This document shows positions 1-11,736 of a DNA stretch of 64,000 nt, in pieces. The notes beneath the pieces are model-generated. The model made no database searches. It had not been told where the DNA came from and saw only the letters and a list, made by a program, of their open reading frames with translations. The stretch's first letter is position 1, and every line of letters begins with the position of its first letter. Source of the stretch: Hydrangea macrophylla. Its lineage: Eukaryota > Streptophyta > Magnoliopsida > Cornales > Hydrangeaceae. The stretch is taken from NCBI GenBank assembly GCA_033977485.1, contig CM066989.1:95065887-95129886 (forward strand), read 5' to 3'. A program made the position numbers and the translations under genes.

Positions 1-1139
1 AGAAATTTTTATCAAACTGCCTCAGCTCGCTCGAGCGGGCCGCTCGCGCAAAATAAGCTCAGAAAGGCTACGTAGTTATTTTTAAAACAATTTCAAAAAA
101 TTAGCCTGGTCGCGTGCGCGAGGTGTCACAGAGTCATCTTCTTCCTCTTTTCTTTCCCTGTTTTGAAATCAAAGACTGATTTTTACCAATTTTGAAAACT
201 TGATCAAAATAGACTTTCCAATATATGAAATTCTTCCTTTTTCTGTGTAGATCCCAAATATGGAATCGGATTTTTATGAATCAAATCATAGCTCTCGAAT
301 TAATTGAAAAATCGAGAGACGACAAAATTTAAAATCAACCGTTCGTCACTACCGTTGCGAATTAGCTGTTCAAATTCGAAATGGAGCCTCGTGGGATCGA
401 GACCTTTCATTTGATATAAAGAAATTGAGTTTCTGTAACACTTTTTCTGCTCACTATTTTCGGACCCTTAATGACATATATATATGAATTCTACATATAT
501 ATAGCTATATCTATATCAATAGTGCTACAAACAAAATTAAAAGTAATGAAATTTCAATATGAGGTTTTCCCAAATTCAAATTTCTGATGATACACAGATA
601 CTACCAAGCTCCAAATTCAAAATCCACTTCAATTTATCTAGATATGTATACACTGACAGTGTTATGGAAATACTAAAATCAATGGTGAGGCTTGCCAAAA
701 TCTATAGCTTGAATTCAAAACTTGAATTTCAATCACCTTAAAATTATATACATGAATCTGACTATATATATCTATGTATGAGTGTACATATGTAATAATA
801 TGTTTGTGTGTGTATTGTGAAGCCGAAAGAGAGAGAGAGAGACAGTGGAGAGAGAGAGAGAGAGAGAGTTGAGAGTTATGTGAGTTTGAGTGATATGAGA
901 GGTGTATATATAGCAAGGGATGATCTTGGTCCCCAAGTTTTGTGAAGCACAAGCTTCAATCCTCACATACTCACATACAAACACACGCACACACTGTGCA
1001 CCAAATTTTTGGGCTCCAAGTTTCACAAGGGAAAACCTTGTGTGTGTTGAGCTTACAAGCTTAACCATACACAAAAAAAAATTTATAGTACAAACCCAAA
1101 ACTGGTATTATTAGAAAATAAAAATTACAGGGCATTACA
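1..1139 (-). repeat. LTR, minus strand, cut by window edge
   Basis: Read on the minus strand, this begins at 1139 with TGTAATGCCCTGTA. The solo LTR at 50429 starts almost identically (TGTAATGCCCTATA) and the LTR at 57254 similarly (TGAAATACCCTGTA), so it is probably the start of a related LTR. A minus-strand TATA-like box (CTATATATAC) lies at 903-913. GA microsatellites (about 826-868) lie just downstream of it on the minus strand, as in the related LTRs. A GC-rich island containing CTCGAGC and CGCGCAAA lies at 20-125. The other LTR end, the target duplication and any internal region are outside the window. Short ORFs here are low-complexity and were not called. Confidence 0.6.
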
Positions 1140-1503
1140 ATGGTGAAGTGTATATAGCTGGTGGTTACAACCACATGGGTGGTTCAGTGATGGTGATGAT
1201 GGTACAATAGGGGTGGGCAGCGTGTTTAAGCCATTTGGGAAAAACGATGGCAAGGATCAATCTTTTGAAGATCGATCTTCACACGATCGACCTTGAAAGG
1301 ATTGATCTTGGGTTCCGTTTCAACAAAAAGTTCCTAATTTGTAATTAAATATATAAATAACTTAGAATATGTAAATACATTATAGAAAATATGAAAGTAT
1401 TATTAATACACATAATCAAATTACATAGGGAAAATCTGGTGTTACAATAACTGTCATAATGTCTAACACATAAAGTAATAGGTTTGAGGGCACAATCCCA
1501 ACA
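1140..1503 (-). repeat. Ty1/copia 3' LTR, partial or complete (minus)
   Basis: On the minus strand the sequence from 1503 reads TGTTGGGATTGTGCCCTCAA, a typical copia LTR start. It is preceded by the purine tract GTAGGAGTT (1504-1512), the expected polypurine tract. The left end is not defined and may have been cut by the LTR ending at 1139. A cluster of palindrome-like motifs of the type AAGATCGATCTT lies at 1253-1311. Confidence 0.55.
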
Positions 1504-3420
1504 AACTCCTACTTGCATTCATAACCAACTAGAATTACATACCTAAACTATCTAGATTACGATCAAACACCTTCTATGGCAAGGCCTTTATAAACGAATC
1601 TGCAAGATTTTATGCAATAGCAATCTTGGTGACAGTCAAATCTCCACATTCAACTATATCTCTGATGAGATTATACTTTTTCTCAACATGATTTCCCTTT
1701 CCATGGTTCTTTGGCTCTTTGGATTGAGCCATTAGCCCACTATTATTATAATAAAGTGTAATAGGTGACAATGACAATGGTACCACTCCTAGTTCCATAA
1801 TGAACTTCTTGAGTCAAGCAGCTTCTTTCGCAGCTTTACAAGCTGATACATACTCAGCATCTATATTTGAGTCTATAATGCTTTTCTGCTTAATACTCCT
1901 TGAATTAACAGCACCACCTCCTTAGGTAAAGAGATGTCCAGATGTCGACATTCTCAAATTCTTATCCAATATGAAGTCAGAATCAATGTAACAAACTAGA
2001 ACTAACTCATCCCCATCATACATAAGCATCTAATCTTTATTCATTCGCAAGTACTTAAGAATATGATTAACGAAAGTCCAGTGTTTTGGAACTAGATTTG
2101 ACTGATGTCTACTAACCATGTCTACGGTAAAATAGATATCTAGTCCAATGCACAACATCGCATACATGAGACTACTCACTGGCGAAGCATAGGGCACTCC
2201 TTCCATATAATCCATTTCCTCCTGTATCTTAGGACATTGATCCTGGGAGAAATGTAGACCATGCCTAAAAGGCAACAAACATTTCTTTAAGTTATCTATG
2301 GAAAATCTAGTCAATACTTTATCGATATAAGAAGCTTGAGATAATCCCATTATCTTTTACTTTTGATCTCGAAAGAGTTTTATCCCTAAAATATAGCTCA
2401 CCTCTCCTAGATCTTTCATGTAAAAAGTACTGGCTAACCAACCTTAATTATTGACAATGCTACTACATCATTCTCAATGAGTAGTATATCATCAACGTAC
2501 AGAACGAGAAAAGCCTCCACATTTTCTTCATACTTCTTATATACACAAGGTTCATCAAGATTTTGGATGAAACCAAACGACTTGTCCACTTGATCAAATC
2601 GGATGTTCTAACTCCTGGAAGCCTACTTAAGTGCATAAATGGATCTTTGTAGCTTGTATACCAAGTTATGCTTACAGTCAGCTATGAAGACTTTTGGTTG
2701 CTGCATTACAAATGTCCTCCTCAAGATTGTCATTGAAGAATGTAATCTTGACATCTATTTGCCAAATCTCATAATTGAGACATGCAAAAATGGATAAGAG
2801 AATCCTTATGGACTTAAGCATAGCTACAGGCGAGAGGGTTTCCTCATAGTCATTGTCCTCTTTCCGAGTATAACCCTTTGCTACATGTCATGCTTTAAAG
2901 GTCTCAACCTTTCTATCTGGTCATATTTTCCTCTTGTAGAGCCACTTAAAACCAATGGGTTTAATAATGTCAGGTGTATGTACAAGTTCCCAAACCTGAT
3001 TGGGTTCCATAAACTCCATCTTAGCCTTCATAGCCTTTACCCAATGATTTGAATCATTATTGGCCATTGTATCCTCGTGTGTGGTAGGATAAGATTCAAA
3101 GTTCATAGAGACAACTTCAAAAACTTCTCCTAAGAACATATATCGATTAGGTTGACTGACTATCCTCCCACTACGATGAGGTACCAGTACAGAAACATGT
3201 GAAGATGTAGTGTTTTCTTGTGCTTAATTGTTGTTTAATTGTTGAAAGAATTGAGGGCTGCCCATTTACTTCTTCCAAAACTATCCTTCCTCTAGGTTTA
3301 TGGTTCATGATATAATCATCCTCTAAGAAAACAACATTAGTGCTGACGAACACTTTCTGTTCTCATAAATCAACATTCGTGCTAGCAAACACTTTATTTA
3401 AAGAATCAAAAAATGATTTT
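1504..3420 (-). pseudogene. Degenerate Ty1/copia pol (RT-RNase H, integrase linker)
   Basis: Minus-strand fragments appear in the order expected for copia pol. At 3171-3353 is the linker after integrase (residues VFLEDDYI and GRIVLEEV). At 2921-3139 the RT begins, with W-KAM, NQVWELV and GFKWLYKRK. A YVDDILL catalytic box is readable around 2478-2500. At 2030-2350 is the RT/RNase H connection (SYIDKVLTRF, YASPVSSLMYAM). At 1610-1798 is the RNase H end (NNSGLMAQSKEP, GNHVEKKYNLIRDIV). Frameshifts and stops separate the pieces, so no polyprotein can be made. The domain order integrase-RT-RNase H is what defines copia. The lineage within copia is uncertain, perhaps Tork/Ikeros-like. Confidence 0.85.
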
Positions 3421-3950
3421 GACTCATCTCTAAAAGACATACTTAGAATGAATCATATGCTTCTCCCAAACCCATTCGTTTTCTATCTGATACCTGTATC
3501 CAATCCCATCTTTTGTTAAATGAGACTAAAATTGTTGCCTAGATTAAGGAGTGGATTTTGTTTAGAGCTATGCTAATCATGTGGCATAATGAATTTGCAT
3601 TAAAAAAAAAAGAGGAAAACAATTTTGAAAAGAAAAAATCATCCATGGAGGTCAACTCCTAAGACCTCAGAAGCCATCAATAAGATGAAAAAAAATAAGT
3701 GTGTCAATACTTACTTTTCGAAACCGGTTGACTCAGAGAAGGGTAGAGTGCATCTCAAATAGGGAGGGTAAGAGAGAGATTAAGAAAAGAAATAGAAAGG
3801 GACAAAAGAAAAGGAGTGGAGGAGAATGAAAAAAGATAGAGAAGCTCGCTATGTTGAAAACTCATAAGAGCACCTAGGAAAAAGTAGGAGCAAAAGAAAA
3901 ATAAATTAAAATAAAAAGGTAAAGTCATTATACCATTTTCGAACTTGTAC
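3421..3950. other. Purine-rich non-coding stretch
   Basis: No coding similarity seen. The stretch holds an A-run near 3601 and a long AG-rich strand (3740-3930). It probably belongs partly to the copia remnant and partly to the boundary with the Tat-like element on the right. No terminal repeats or target duplication were recognised. Confidence 0.4.
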
Positions 3951-5089
3951 TCGCTAAGATGGGCCTAATTGTGAAATGTTTTGAGGACCAGTTTTGACCT
4001 TAGCATTGAATTTAGACCGAGTCAGCTCAGACTTCACACTGTCAAATGCTTGTCTAGAAAATCCATTTTTCCTCGTGAAATCGGTTGTCTTATATCAAGA
4101 TTGAACTACATTTGACTTGATTCCCAGTAGGGAATACGTAGGCAACCTCTTAAAAGGTTCGATCTTATTCGTCGACCCAAAACCATTTTTCTTCCAAACA
4201 AGGGGCAAGGACCCCATGAATCTTGTGTTCCTACTTCACCTTACACTACGGGCAAGGCCCTATCGTGAACTTTAAATTCAATTTCATATGAAGTATAAAT
4301 CCCTGGCCGATGGGTTTCCTTCGATTTCAAACAAACCTTTGCAATTTATTCTATATTCTAGGGTCATGCCCTTAATCCAAAGTTCATATACAAGGGGCAA
4401 GCCCTTCACTCTGTGGGTTTAGTTTGATTATTAGAAGAACACATCATTCATTGATTTTTTCACAAGGGGTAAGGTCATCTACCACCTATTCTATTCAATC
4501 AATTCCAACCCCTTCCATTTTGTTCGACCCGGTCCAAGCCCCTGTTATACTCAAGGTGCAAGCCCATGTCCTAAGTCCCTTATCATGAACAAGGGGCCGG
4601 TTTGTTCTGAGGTGATATCTTTGCATGAAGGTTGAAATGCAGAGGTAGTAAAGAATTAATTAAGAACATGGATAGGGAGAAATCATCAATCCTTTAATTT
4701 ATGTATGGAGGCTCATCTCAAGAATTGGGTGAATAACAAATCAAAGAGAAGAATAATTTAATTGGATCATGGACAAGGTACAATACTCGTAATAAGGAAC
4801 TATGTCAAAGGAAAATAAAAAAGAAAGATGACATATGATTTGATTTCTTATAGTGTCTCAAGTTTGAGTCATAGAGTCCTAGACTTTGTGATTATATCAT
4901 GAGTAACAGAATATGCGAAAAAAATAAAAGGAGTCTATGAGCATATGTGCAATCTTCTGAAATGAGCAAAGTTCACAACATTATTATATCATCAAGCATG
5001 AACGTATAAACTATGGTCAATGTTCAAATCTCTTAGGTTTCATCAGTTTAGCCCCCATGATTTCAAGGGCATTCGTAACAATGACTGTG

Positions 5090-6200
5090 CAATACATATG
5101 TGGTTCTCCTTTAGTGGCTCCACAATGTTTCCCCTATGAGAGTAGTTCACCTTTACTGGCTTTGCATGGTTTTATAGTTGAATGGATGTCCCCCGTATAG
5201 CATGATAATTTCATTAGATTTTTATTTTAGTTTCATGCATCATACTTGTTAACTTTGCCTTAAATGGCTCAACGGTGTATTTTCTAAAGAATGGCTAGCC
5301 GTCATAGGCCTTACATTTTATTGATAGTTGAGTGAGCATCTCTCATATTTTTATAAGAGTATCTACTTGAATATCTTTTGAGACATGCACCGCATTCATT
5401 GTTTTCCTTAAATGGTTCTATGATGGCGTATCTTTGAGAGTAGTTCACCTTCTGGGCTCTACACACTGTTCATTGTTGAGCAGGTAACCCTCGTATTTGC
5501 ACATTGGTTTTAATGAACATTATTGTTGAGTTGTGCACCGAACTCATTGTTTACCTTAAATGGCTCAGCAGTGTGCTTTTTTTTTTTTTTTGGAGTTTTG
5601 CACCTCTTCGGCTCTACGTTGCATTTAATAGATAACCAGAAAACCTTGTATTTGAATATTGGTTTTATGGAGAATTTTTTTGAAATTCGTCATTGCATTG
5701 ATCATTACATTCCCCAAGCAGAGTAGTTCACCACTTCGGCTCTACATTGCAATGCATTAAGTGGTTTGCAAGAACATCCATCTTATTTTGAGTTGTGCAT
5801 GATGCTCCTGTTTTGCCTTAAACGGCTCCACGAGTATTTTTTCCCAGTAGAGTGATACTGCACTTTTTGGTTTTTTTTTTTATGCATTCCCCATCAGAGT
5901 AGTTTGCTTCCTCCTAGGTTCTACATTGAGTTAATTGTTAAGCGGTTAATCCACACGTTTGCATTTGTATATTGATTTCACTGGATAAATGTCTTAAGTT
6001 GTGTATCGCATTCATTTTTCACCTTAATTAGCTCTGTGATTGCATATCTTTAAGAGCACTTCACCTTTGTTTGGCTCTGTATGCTCCGATTGTCGAGTAG
6101 GTATCCCTTACATCCTTGCGTAATTGTCTTCTATCAAATAGCTATTGTAACTTGTGCATCATAATCGTTGTTCTCCTTTAACAACTCTACAATATGTTTC
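5090..6200. repeat. Degenerate tandem array, units about 150-260 bp
   Basis: The phrase CCTTAAATGGCTC and variants recur near 5258, 5408, 5556, 5816 and 6021. Each is followed by a GAGTAGTTCACC..GGCTCTACATTG phrase and often preceded by TTGTGCA..C.TTCATTGTT. Spacing is irregular, so the array is old. Confidence 0.55.
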
Positions 6201-6452
6201 TTGAAAAGTAGCTCGCCTTTTAAGGCTCTGCTAAACCCGCAATCTTATCTTCAAAGTGCCCTGGCTTGGACGTACCCTACAAACTGTCCTAGCTTGGGCG
6301 TACACTGCACGAGCCCTCTAGTTGAGGCAAACATATTCCATGTTCATCGTACCTGGCTCTTTGATATGCATTTTAGGCCTAGCTCGTCATAAGTGGCTCT
6401 AGGGACCTTTTTATCTTCAACTTGGATGAAGTGTCATGTACAAAGATGTTGT

Positions 6453-6630
6453 AAAGCCCTCTAGCTAAGGTAAATCCCCTTTTAAAGCCCTCTAACTGAG
6501 GCAAATCCCCTTTTAAAGCCCTCTAGCTGAGGCAAATCCCCTTTTGAAAAGACCTCTAGCTGAGGCAAATCCCATTTTAAAGCCCTCTAGTTAAGGCAAA
6601 TCATCCCTTCTAAAGCCTTCTAGCTGAAGC
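6453..6630 (+). repeat. 31-bp tandem repeat, about 6 copies
   Basis: The unit reads AAAGCCCTCTAGCTGAGGCA then AATCCCCTTTT. The first three copies are 31 bp apart and later copies gain small insertions. Only substitutions and short indels separate the copies. Confidence 0.85.
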
Positions 6631-6920
6631 TTCCACATGCTGTGTATTAGCATCAATTAGAGTGTCAAGTCATTTTGTGTGTTTTGCTTGAATTACTGCT
6701 ATAAAGTGGTAACCTCATTGAACTAGGACCGGTCTGATTTCCTACAAAGGAATATGTAGGTAGCTCTTTTTAGTGCGACCACTAGATTTTCAAGATTTTG
6801 TGCACGTTGCATATTTGATTTTCTTGATTTTTCCTCCTGAAGTCTTCTGAACTTACCTAAAAGGTTGTCATGCATACTTTGACATTCCCTTATGATGTAC
6901 ATTGCTTGTAAAGCTCTGTC

Positions 6921-6934
6921 AAAGAGGGGCAAAT
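6921..6934 (+). other. Polypurine tract of old Tat-like element
   Basis: AAAGAGGGGCAAAT directly precedes the LTR start TGTATAATCGCC. The intact Tat-like element has AAAGAGGGGCAAAC before TGTAGACACCCC, so 13 of 14 tract bases agree. Confidence 0.75.
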
Positions 6935-9220
6935 TGTATAATCGCCATTTTCGTCCGTTCGTTCGACACAAGGAACCCCTGCATCAAGAACTACCTGGTG
7001 ACTGAATTCAGAATTGTCAGTTATGTTAAGTAAAATTTTGTGAAGTACTGTGGTCTCTTAGACACGTTAGAATAACCTCTTAGAAGACTTAGGTATTTTA
7101 GAAACTCAATTTAGAAACCACATACGAAAGTTATAATAACATCTCTACGTGAAATGACAAACTACACTTCACCGAGCAAAATTCAGACCTCGGGGTAGGA
7201 TCCTGAGAGCTCCCTTTACAAAATACTCCTAAAAAATATCTTAAAACAATGACCTAAGCCCTCACATCATCCAAAAACCACTTAGGAGAATTTTCATGCA
7301 AAAACCATAATTCTACACTTCGTCGGTTTGCTCCTTTTGGTGTCAGCCTTACCTTTTTTACCATAACAAAAACAAATCCTTATTGAATGAAACCAAAACA
7401 CTGCAAACTAGATATCCATACCTTTAAAAAGGTAAATCACACACCTAAATTGGATATCCTAGGTAAGAGAACAAAAGCTGCAAACATAGGTGATAAAATA
7501 TAACATTCTGGAATGAATGCCATAGTCGATCTCGGAGAGTGCCGCTATGGAACTCAGCCCCAGATTGATTTTTATCCATTGATTATGGCCAATATGCATG
7601 AACAAACACAAATTCGACCAACCAAACACATTTCATCCAAGGTACTCTGCAAAAGTTCTTGGGATAGTTAAATATTTTGGCTTTAGGGCATGCAAGAGTA
7701 AGAATTTGAGGGAACTTCTTGAGGGAACCTTCTCTTCTCCTTGTTTTTAGTATCCCTACTAGGGTTAAGTTATTCTAAGTAGACTCTACTCGAAATGTTG
7801 TGGTAGATGCATACTTGTAGGGTTAGTATCTAATCTATGGATATTCGACCCTCGGGGATAATAAAACTCTAATCAAGATCCACTGCACTAGTTTTTAGGC
7901 TATCCATTAATAGTAGTAATCCATGTTTATAATAGTCCATTTACTTGTTATCCATGCATTAGTTATCTTATTCATGTTACTCATGCATAGTATCTTATTT
8001 ATATTGCACATGCATCTACAAGCACACTATCCTCACTTAGAATAGTAGGTTATCTATACTAGAGATAACACCATATTTAGGGTTTCACATGCACACTACC
8101 ACATGTAGTAGTCATGTTTGGAGTTCTTATAATAGTAAGGCATTCTCTATAATTATCCTCCATACATAGTATTTTGGTTTCCTAACTATGGTTAATTAGG
8201 GATAATTGGGAATGCTATACAATCCTGGCAAGTTTTCTTGATTCTCTTTTATTTATTACTTTCTTTGGATCACATAGAAGCATGCATAGGTGGATGGAAT
8301 ACATAATTAAATTCCTTACATGATTACATCTGCACATAGTCCTTGTTTTTCTAGGGTTTTAAGTATGCTTTTCACGTTTAATTTGATTTTTATATCTTTG
8401 CTTTCACAAGGGAGTATAGTAATATGTTTATCCCCAAATTACTGCCTTGGCTAGGCACTCCCCTCTTTGGGTTCGAACAATGGAAATGAGGAGTGGGCCA
8501 TATCCGGTTATTAAGGAAAGGGCTTCTTAAAGAGATATGCCTCTAGAACGATAGGAGAATTCCATTGTAGGTTAAAAAAGATAATAGGTAGATTTCTTCC
8601 CTTATCGAGAGAGCACCAAATGCTGACGATGACGAAGGCATGTTCATGCATGTATTTGTATAGTCTCCTGCACGCTTTTTCTTTTCTTAATTGTTTGTAA
8701 ATTAAAATTAGGATTGCATTAGAAATAAATGAAACGGTCTACATAATGTCTAGTCAAAAAGCTTCAAACCTAAGTAGAGGTCCATCTTACGATGAGGCGA
8801 GAAAGGGTGTTGTAGCATGATCTAGCTCTTTCCTCTCCCGTACCTTAACCCCTGAACCGAGTTCTTTAGAGACGAATGAGCAGTGCACTCTTCCATTGGA
8901 TGGATAGATTTAGTTTTCTTGGTTTCCTTTATCAAACCAAGTGAAGAATATATTAGTGAGGATCTCACCTAATTTAGCTATGCGGGATATATATGGATTA
9001 CTCACTTGTAGCCTCGGATATAGATCATGGGCATTGATTGTAGCCTTGGGTATGGATAAGACCCATGGAATCCAATACGAGTAATCCAAATTGGTTAGAT
9101 TGAATAAAAGGCTAATGATGGGTGGTGAACCTCATGCGTGGTTGTTGACATGAGATTTGGTGTAGGATCAATCAAGTGAACTTGGTTTTTCTAGGCCCAA
9201 TACTTGGTCGAGGTACCACA
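6935..9220 (+). repeat. LTR of old Tat-like element (2,286 bp)
   Basis: The LTR starts TGTATAATCGCCATTTT and ends GAGGTACCACA. It is bounded on the left by a polypurine tract and on the right by a tRNA-Arg primer site. A single LTR having both is unusual (see findings). It contains no supported gene; ORFs are short. A GGTTCGAAC near 8471 resembles a tRNA B box but no tRNA fold surrounds it. A second copy of this LTR was not found in the window. Confidence 0.65.
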
Positions 9221-9222
9221 AT

Positions 9223-9240
9223 TGGTGACTCTGTTAGGGA
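9223..9240 (+). other. Primer binding site, tRNA-Arg type (decayed)
   Basis: TGGTGACTCTGTTAGGGA lies two bases after the LTR end. The intact Tat-like element has TGGCGACTCTGCTGGGGA; all three differences are C-to-T or G-to-A transitions, as expected for decay of methylated DNA. The parent sequence is complementary to the 3' end of plant tRNA-Arg(ACG) with one mismatch (recalled tRNA sequence). Confidence 0.7.
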
Positions 9241-9485
9241 CCTACTATGAGGGTTAGACTCTAAGACTTTCAAGGTTCTTTGAATTTATATTATGAGAAT
9301 CACATGTGCATTAGTTTTAGGAAGCTTGGGCAGACTAAAGTTAAGGCCTGCAACACGTTAGATCACCCATGTGGAGGATTTCCTTTCCCTAGCACGTACC
9401 TAGGGATAGAAAAAGCATGTCCATGTACCGTACTAAACCCTGTAATGGGGGGTATATAGGACATCTCACTGGGGGATCCTGTGAG
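9241..9485 (+). other. Leader of old Tat-like element, interrupted at 9490
   Basis: Non-coding. The leader continues at 44560 on the other side of the Athila insertion. Confidence 0.5.
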
Positions 9486-9490
9486 CTTAT
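9486..9490. repeat. Target-site duplication CTTAT, left copy
   Basis: CTTAT immediately precedes the Athila 5' LTR and is repeated exactly at 44555-44559 after its 3' LTR. Ty3/gypsy integrases make 5-bp duplications. Confidence 0.95.
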
Positions 9491-11112
9491 TGACAAGTGG
9501 GGGTATTTGTAAAATACTACTGCGCTAAAAGAAGAAAATACACTAATTTAGTTTATAATTCCCTTGTTTATCTGCAGTTTGAATTACCATGCCAGTTCTC
9601 ACACATTATTATTAATATGTGATAAGTTGTTTGTTTTAGCTGTAGTTTGTGCAGACTACCGTTGTTGTGTGGAGAATTGGAAGATAATGATAACAGGAAG
9701 TGCTGGGTTTTAAAGAAGACATTTCAAAGCTGAAGCACAGAGTTCGAGCGATCGAGGAAGATTCGAGCGATCGAGGGTTCGATCGATCGAGAGAAGTTAA
9801 AGCGATCGAAGATCCCAGAAGTTCAATCAATCGAGAGATGTTCGATCGATCGAACATGGCTTTTATCAGATTATACGTGCACGCTGCAGGAACATGGGTT
9901 GAAACCCTAGCTTTAGGTTTTTCTATATATATCAGTTGTATTCACGAGAAAATGGACGCCCACTTTATTTTCATCAATTTTTTTAGAGAGAGAAGAGAGT
10001 TTTTCTTGATGTTTTTGTAGGTTTCAAAGATTTTTGGTATTGTGTAGCTTGATTACTTCTAGTTTAATCAAAGTTCTTCTTTCCAGGTTATGTCAGTATT
10101 GTTTATTTACATTCTGCACATAGTTTATAGTAGTATAATCTGTTAAACTCATAGTATTGCATGCTAAATAAGTTCACACCATTAGTTACATAGTTTTCAT
10201 GTTGAAATCACAACCAAACGCATCCTTAATGAACTTTTACATTAAAAACACATCTGTGACACTCCAGACTATGTCTGAGTAGTCCCCAGGTTGGGAGATC
10301 ACGATGAAACTGTGATCTCAAGCCTCTGCCATGTAGCAGAATAATTCCTGTGTTCGATCGATTGAGAAAGTTCGATTGATCGGAACAGAGACATTGTCAA
10401 TTGATCGAAGTCACTTCGATCGATCGAGGGATGAAGAAGTCCGATCGATCGAAAGCACGTCGATCGATCGAACTCTCTGATTCTTGAGAACATCCTGTGC
10501 AGTATTCCTAGACTTTCGACTTTACTGATTTGTTATCAAATTGTCCCCAAACACTCAGTTTGTCAAAACAGTCTGTAAACTTAAAGCCTTGAGGCATTTT
10601 TCTTCAACATACTTTGCAAACCACCCTCACTGCTAACTCCATTGTAGGTGCGAGTCTAAACTATTGTTTTAAATCGCTTTCATGTATTTTAAACTTAATT
10701 GTGATGACATAGTCCCGGTCATGAAAGGACTATGGATTCTTTATCCTAAGAGAAATACGGAATACTGTAGAGAGTGTGCTCTATTGAGCTTCAACGTAAC
10801 TACATGGTAGATGGCTAGGTCGTGGTGGATTCGTGTGATCCCAACATTTCCTTTTATTAAGAGAAACGCTTTAAATTGTTAGTTAGTCGTTAGATTAATC
10901 TAGTTTAATTGCTTTGTCTTTAGAAGTTGATAAACCGTGGAACTTTGTGTTCTGCATTTCTTTAAAATATTTATTTTTTTGAGATTAATCCAGGTTGTTT
11001 GTTTAACACCTTCCCTGTGGGATATCGACCTGGACTTAACCAGATTACTACTTGCACGATTACCTACACTTGGGTATAGCACACAAGCGCACACAGAAAA
11101 ATTCTCGTGTCA
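9491..11112 (+). repeat. Athila 5' LTR (1,622 bp)
   Basis: The LTR starts TGACAAG and ends CTCGTGTCA. It aligns along its length with 42897-44554. The promoter TATA box CTATATATAT is at 9923-9932. Palindrome islands built on CGATCGATCG lie before it (9742-9855) and after it (10352-10472). Short ORFs inside are chance frames through these islands. Confidence 0.95.
9923..9932 (+). promoter_or_regulatory. TATA box of Athila 5' LTR
   Basis: CTATATATAT follows the AAACCCTAGCTTTAGG phrase and is conserved at 43329-43342 in the 3' LTR, where the TA run is longer. Transcription would start some 30 bp downstream, defining U3/R. Confidence 0.6.
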
Positions 11113-11118
11113 AGTTTT

Positions 11119-11135
11119 TGGCGCCGTTGCCGGGA
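11119..11135 (+). other. Athila primer binding site, tRNA-Asp
   Basis: TGGCGCCGTTGCCGGGA lies six bases after the 5' LTR. It matches the complement of the 3' end of plant tRNA-Asp(GTC) at 16 of 17 positions (recalled tRNA sequence). This is the usual primer for Athila. Confidence 0.9.
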
Positions 11136-11239
11136 AGGCGACAAGCTAACGCTTAGTTTACCTCAATCTATCCTTATCTCTTTCTGTTTTCTTTTTCTTT
11201 CATTCATTAGATAAAAAACTACCTAGGGTCTTTCCCTTT

Positions 11240-11736
11240 ATGTCCGATAATTCCATCGAAGGAATTTACGGAAACCCATTCTATTCATCCAATTCATCTA
11301 GTTCTATTAACCCCATAGTTACACCTATTGATTCAATGGCTGATAATCAAAGTGAAAACTGCGATAATGTGGTTGTACCAATCGACGATTCACTTCGTCC
11401 TTTGTGCGATCTCATAACACCTGAACACGCACCTACAGCTTCTTGTATTCTCATTCCACCCCATGCAGGCGAATTTCAATTTCGCAATGGAATGATTCAA
11501 CTCCTTCCTACCTTTCATGGAATGGAGAGCGAGAAGGCGTATCTACATGTCAAGGACTTTGAGGATGTTTGTAAAACTTTCTCACAAAATTGTCATGTAG
11601 ACGTGACACGTCTAATGCTATTTCCTTTCACCCTGAAGGATAAAGCAAAAGCGTGATTACTCACCTTAAAGCCAAATTCAATCTACACCTGGCATGCGAT
11701 GAACACTACTTTCCTGAAGAAATTCTTTTCACCCCG
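11240..11736 (+). pseudogene. gag: Athila gag, N-terminal part
   Basis: The frame opens at ATG 11240, 105 bp after the primer site. The gag core is recognisable around residues 80-138: LLPTFHGMES, HVKDFEDVCKTF, LMLFPFTLKDKAKA. A TGA at 11654-11656 interrupts it where the family normally has Trp (KAKA-W-L). The frame then continues (TLKPNSIYTW, FLKKFFSP) to 11736, where the Tat-like element is inserted in the middle of a codon. The same frame resumes at 32182. Gag would form the virus-like particle in the cytoplasm. Two lesions (stop and insertion) inactivate it. Confidence 0.9.

Larger units (their letters stand above)
3951..6920 (+). mobile_element. 3' internal region of an old Tat-like element (non-coding)
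   Basis: No protein is left. The stretch is assigned to a plus-strand Tat-like element for two reasons. It ends in a polypurine tract plus LTR start like those of the intact element at 11737-32176. It also carries the same signature, CTGATTCCC..GGAATACGTAGGCAACC, at about 4119-4151 and a decayed copy at 6729-6757. The intact element has these at matching places between pol and its 3' LTR. The interior is repetitive: AAGGGGCAAG(G/C)CCC phrases (4200-4600), a degenerate 150-200-bp array (5090-6200) and a 31-bp array. An ORF on each strand here (5523-5726, 6168-6392) has no recognisable content. Confidence 0.6.

Noticed and set aside
8460..8480. Possible tRNA gene (B-box-like GGTTCGAAC)
   Set aside because: No acceptor or anticodon stem can be formed around it.
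9742..9855. CRISPR-like look of palindromic words with short unique spacers
   Set aside because: Words are 8-14 bp with variable spacing and mutations, in a plant LTR; no cas genes and no 25-40-bp repeats.
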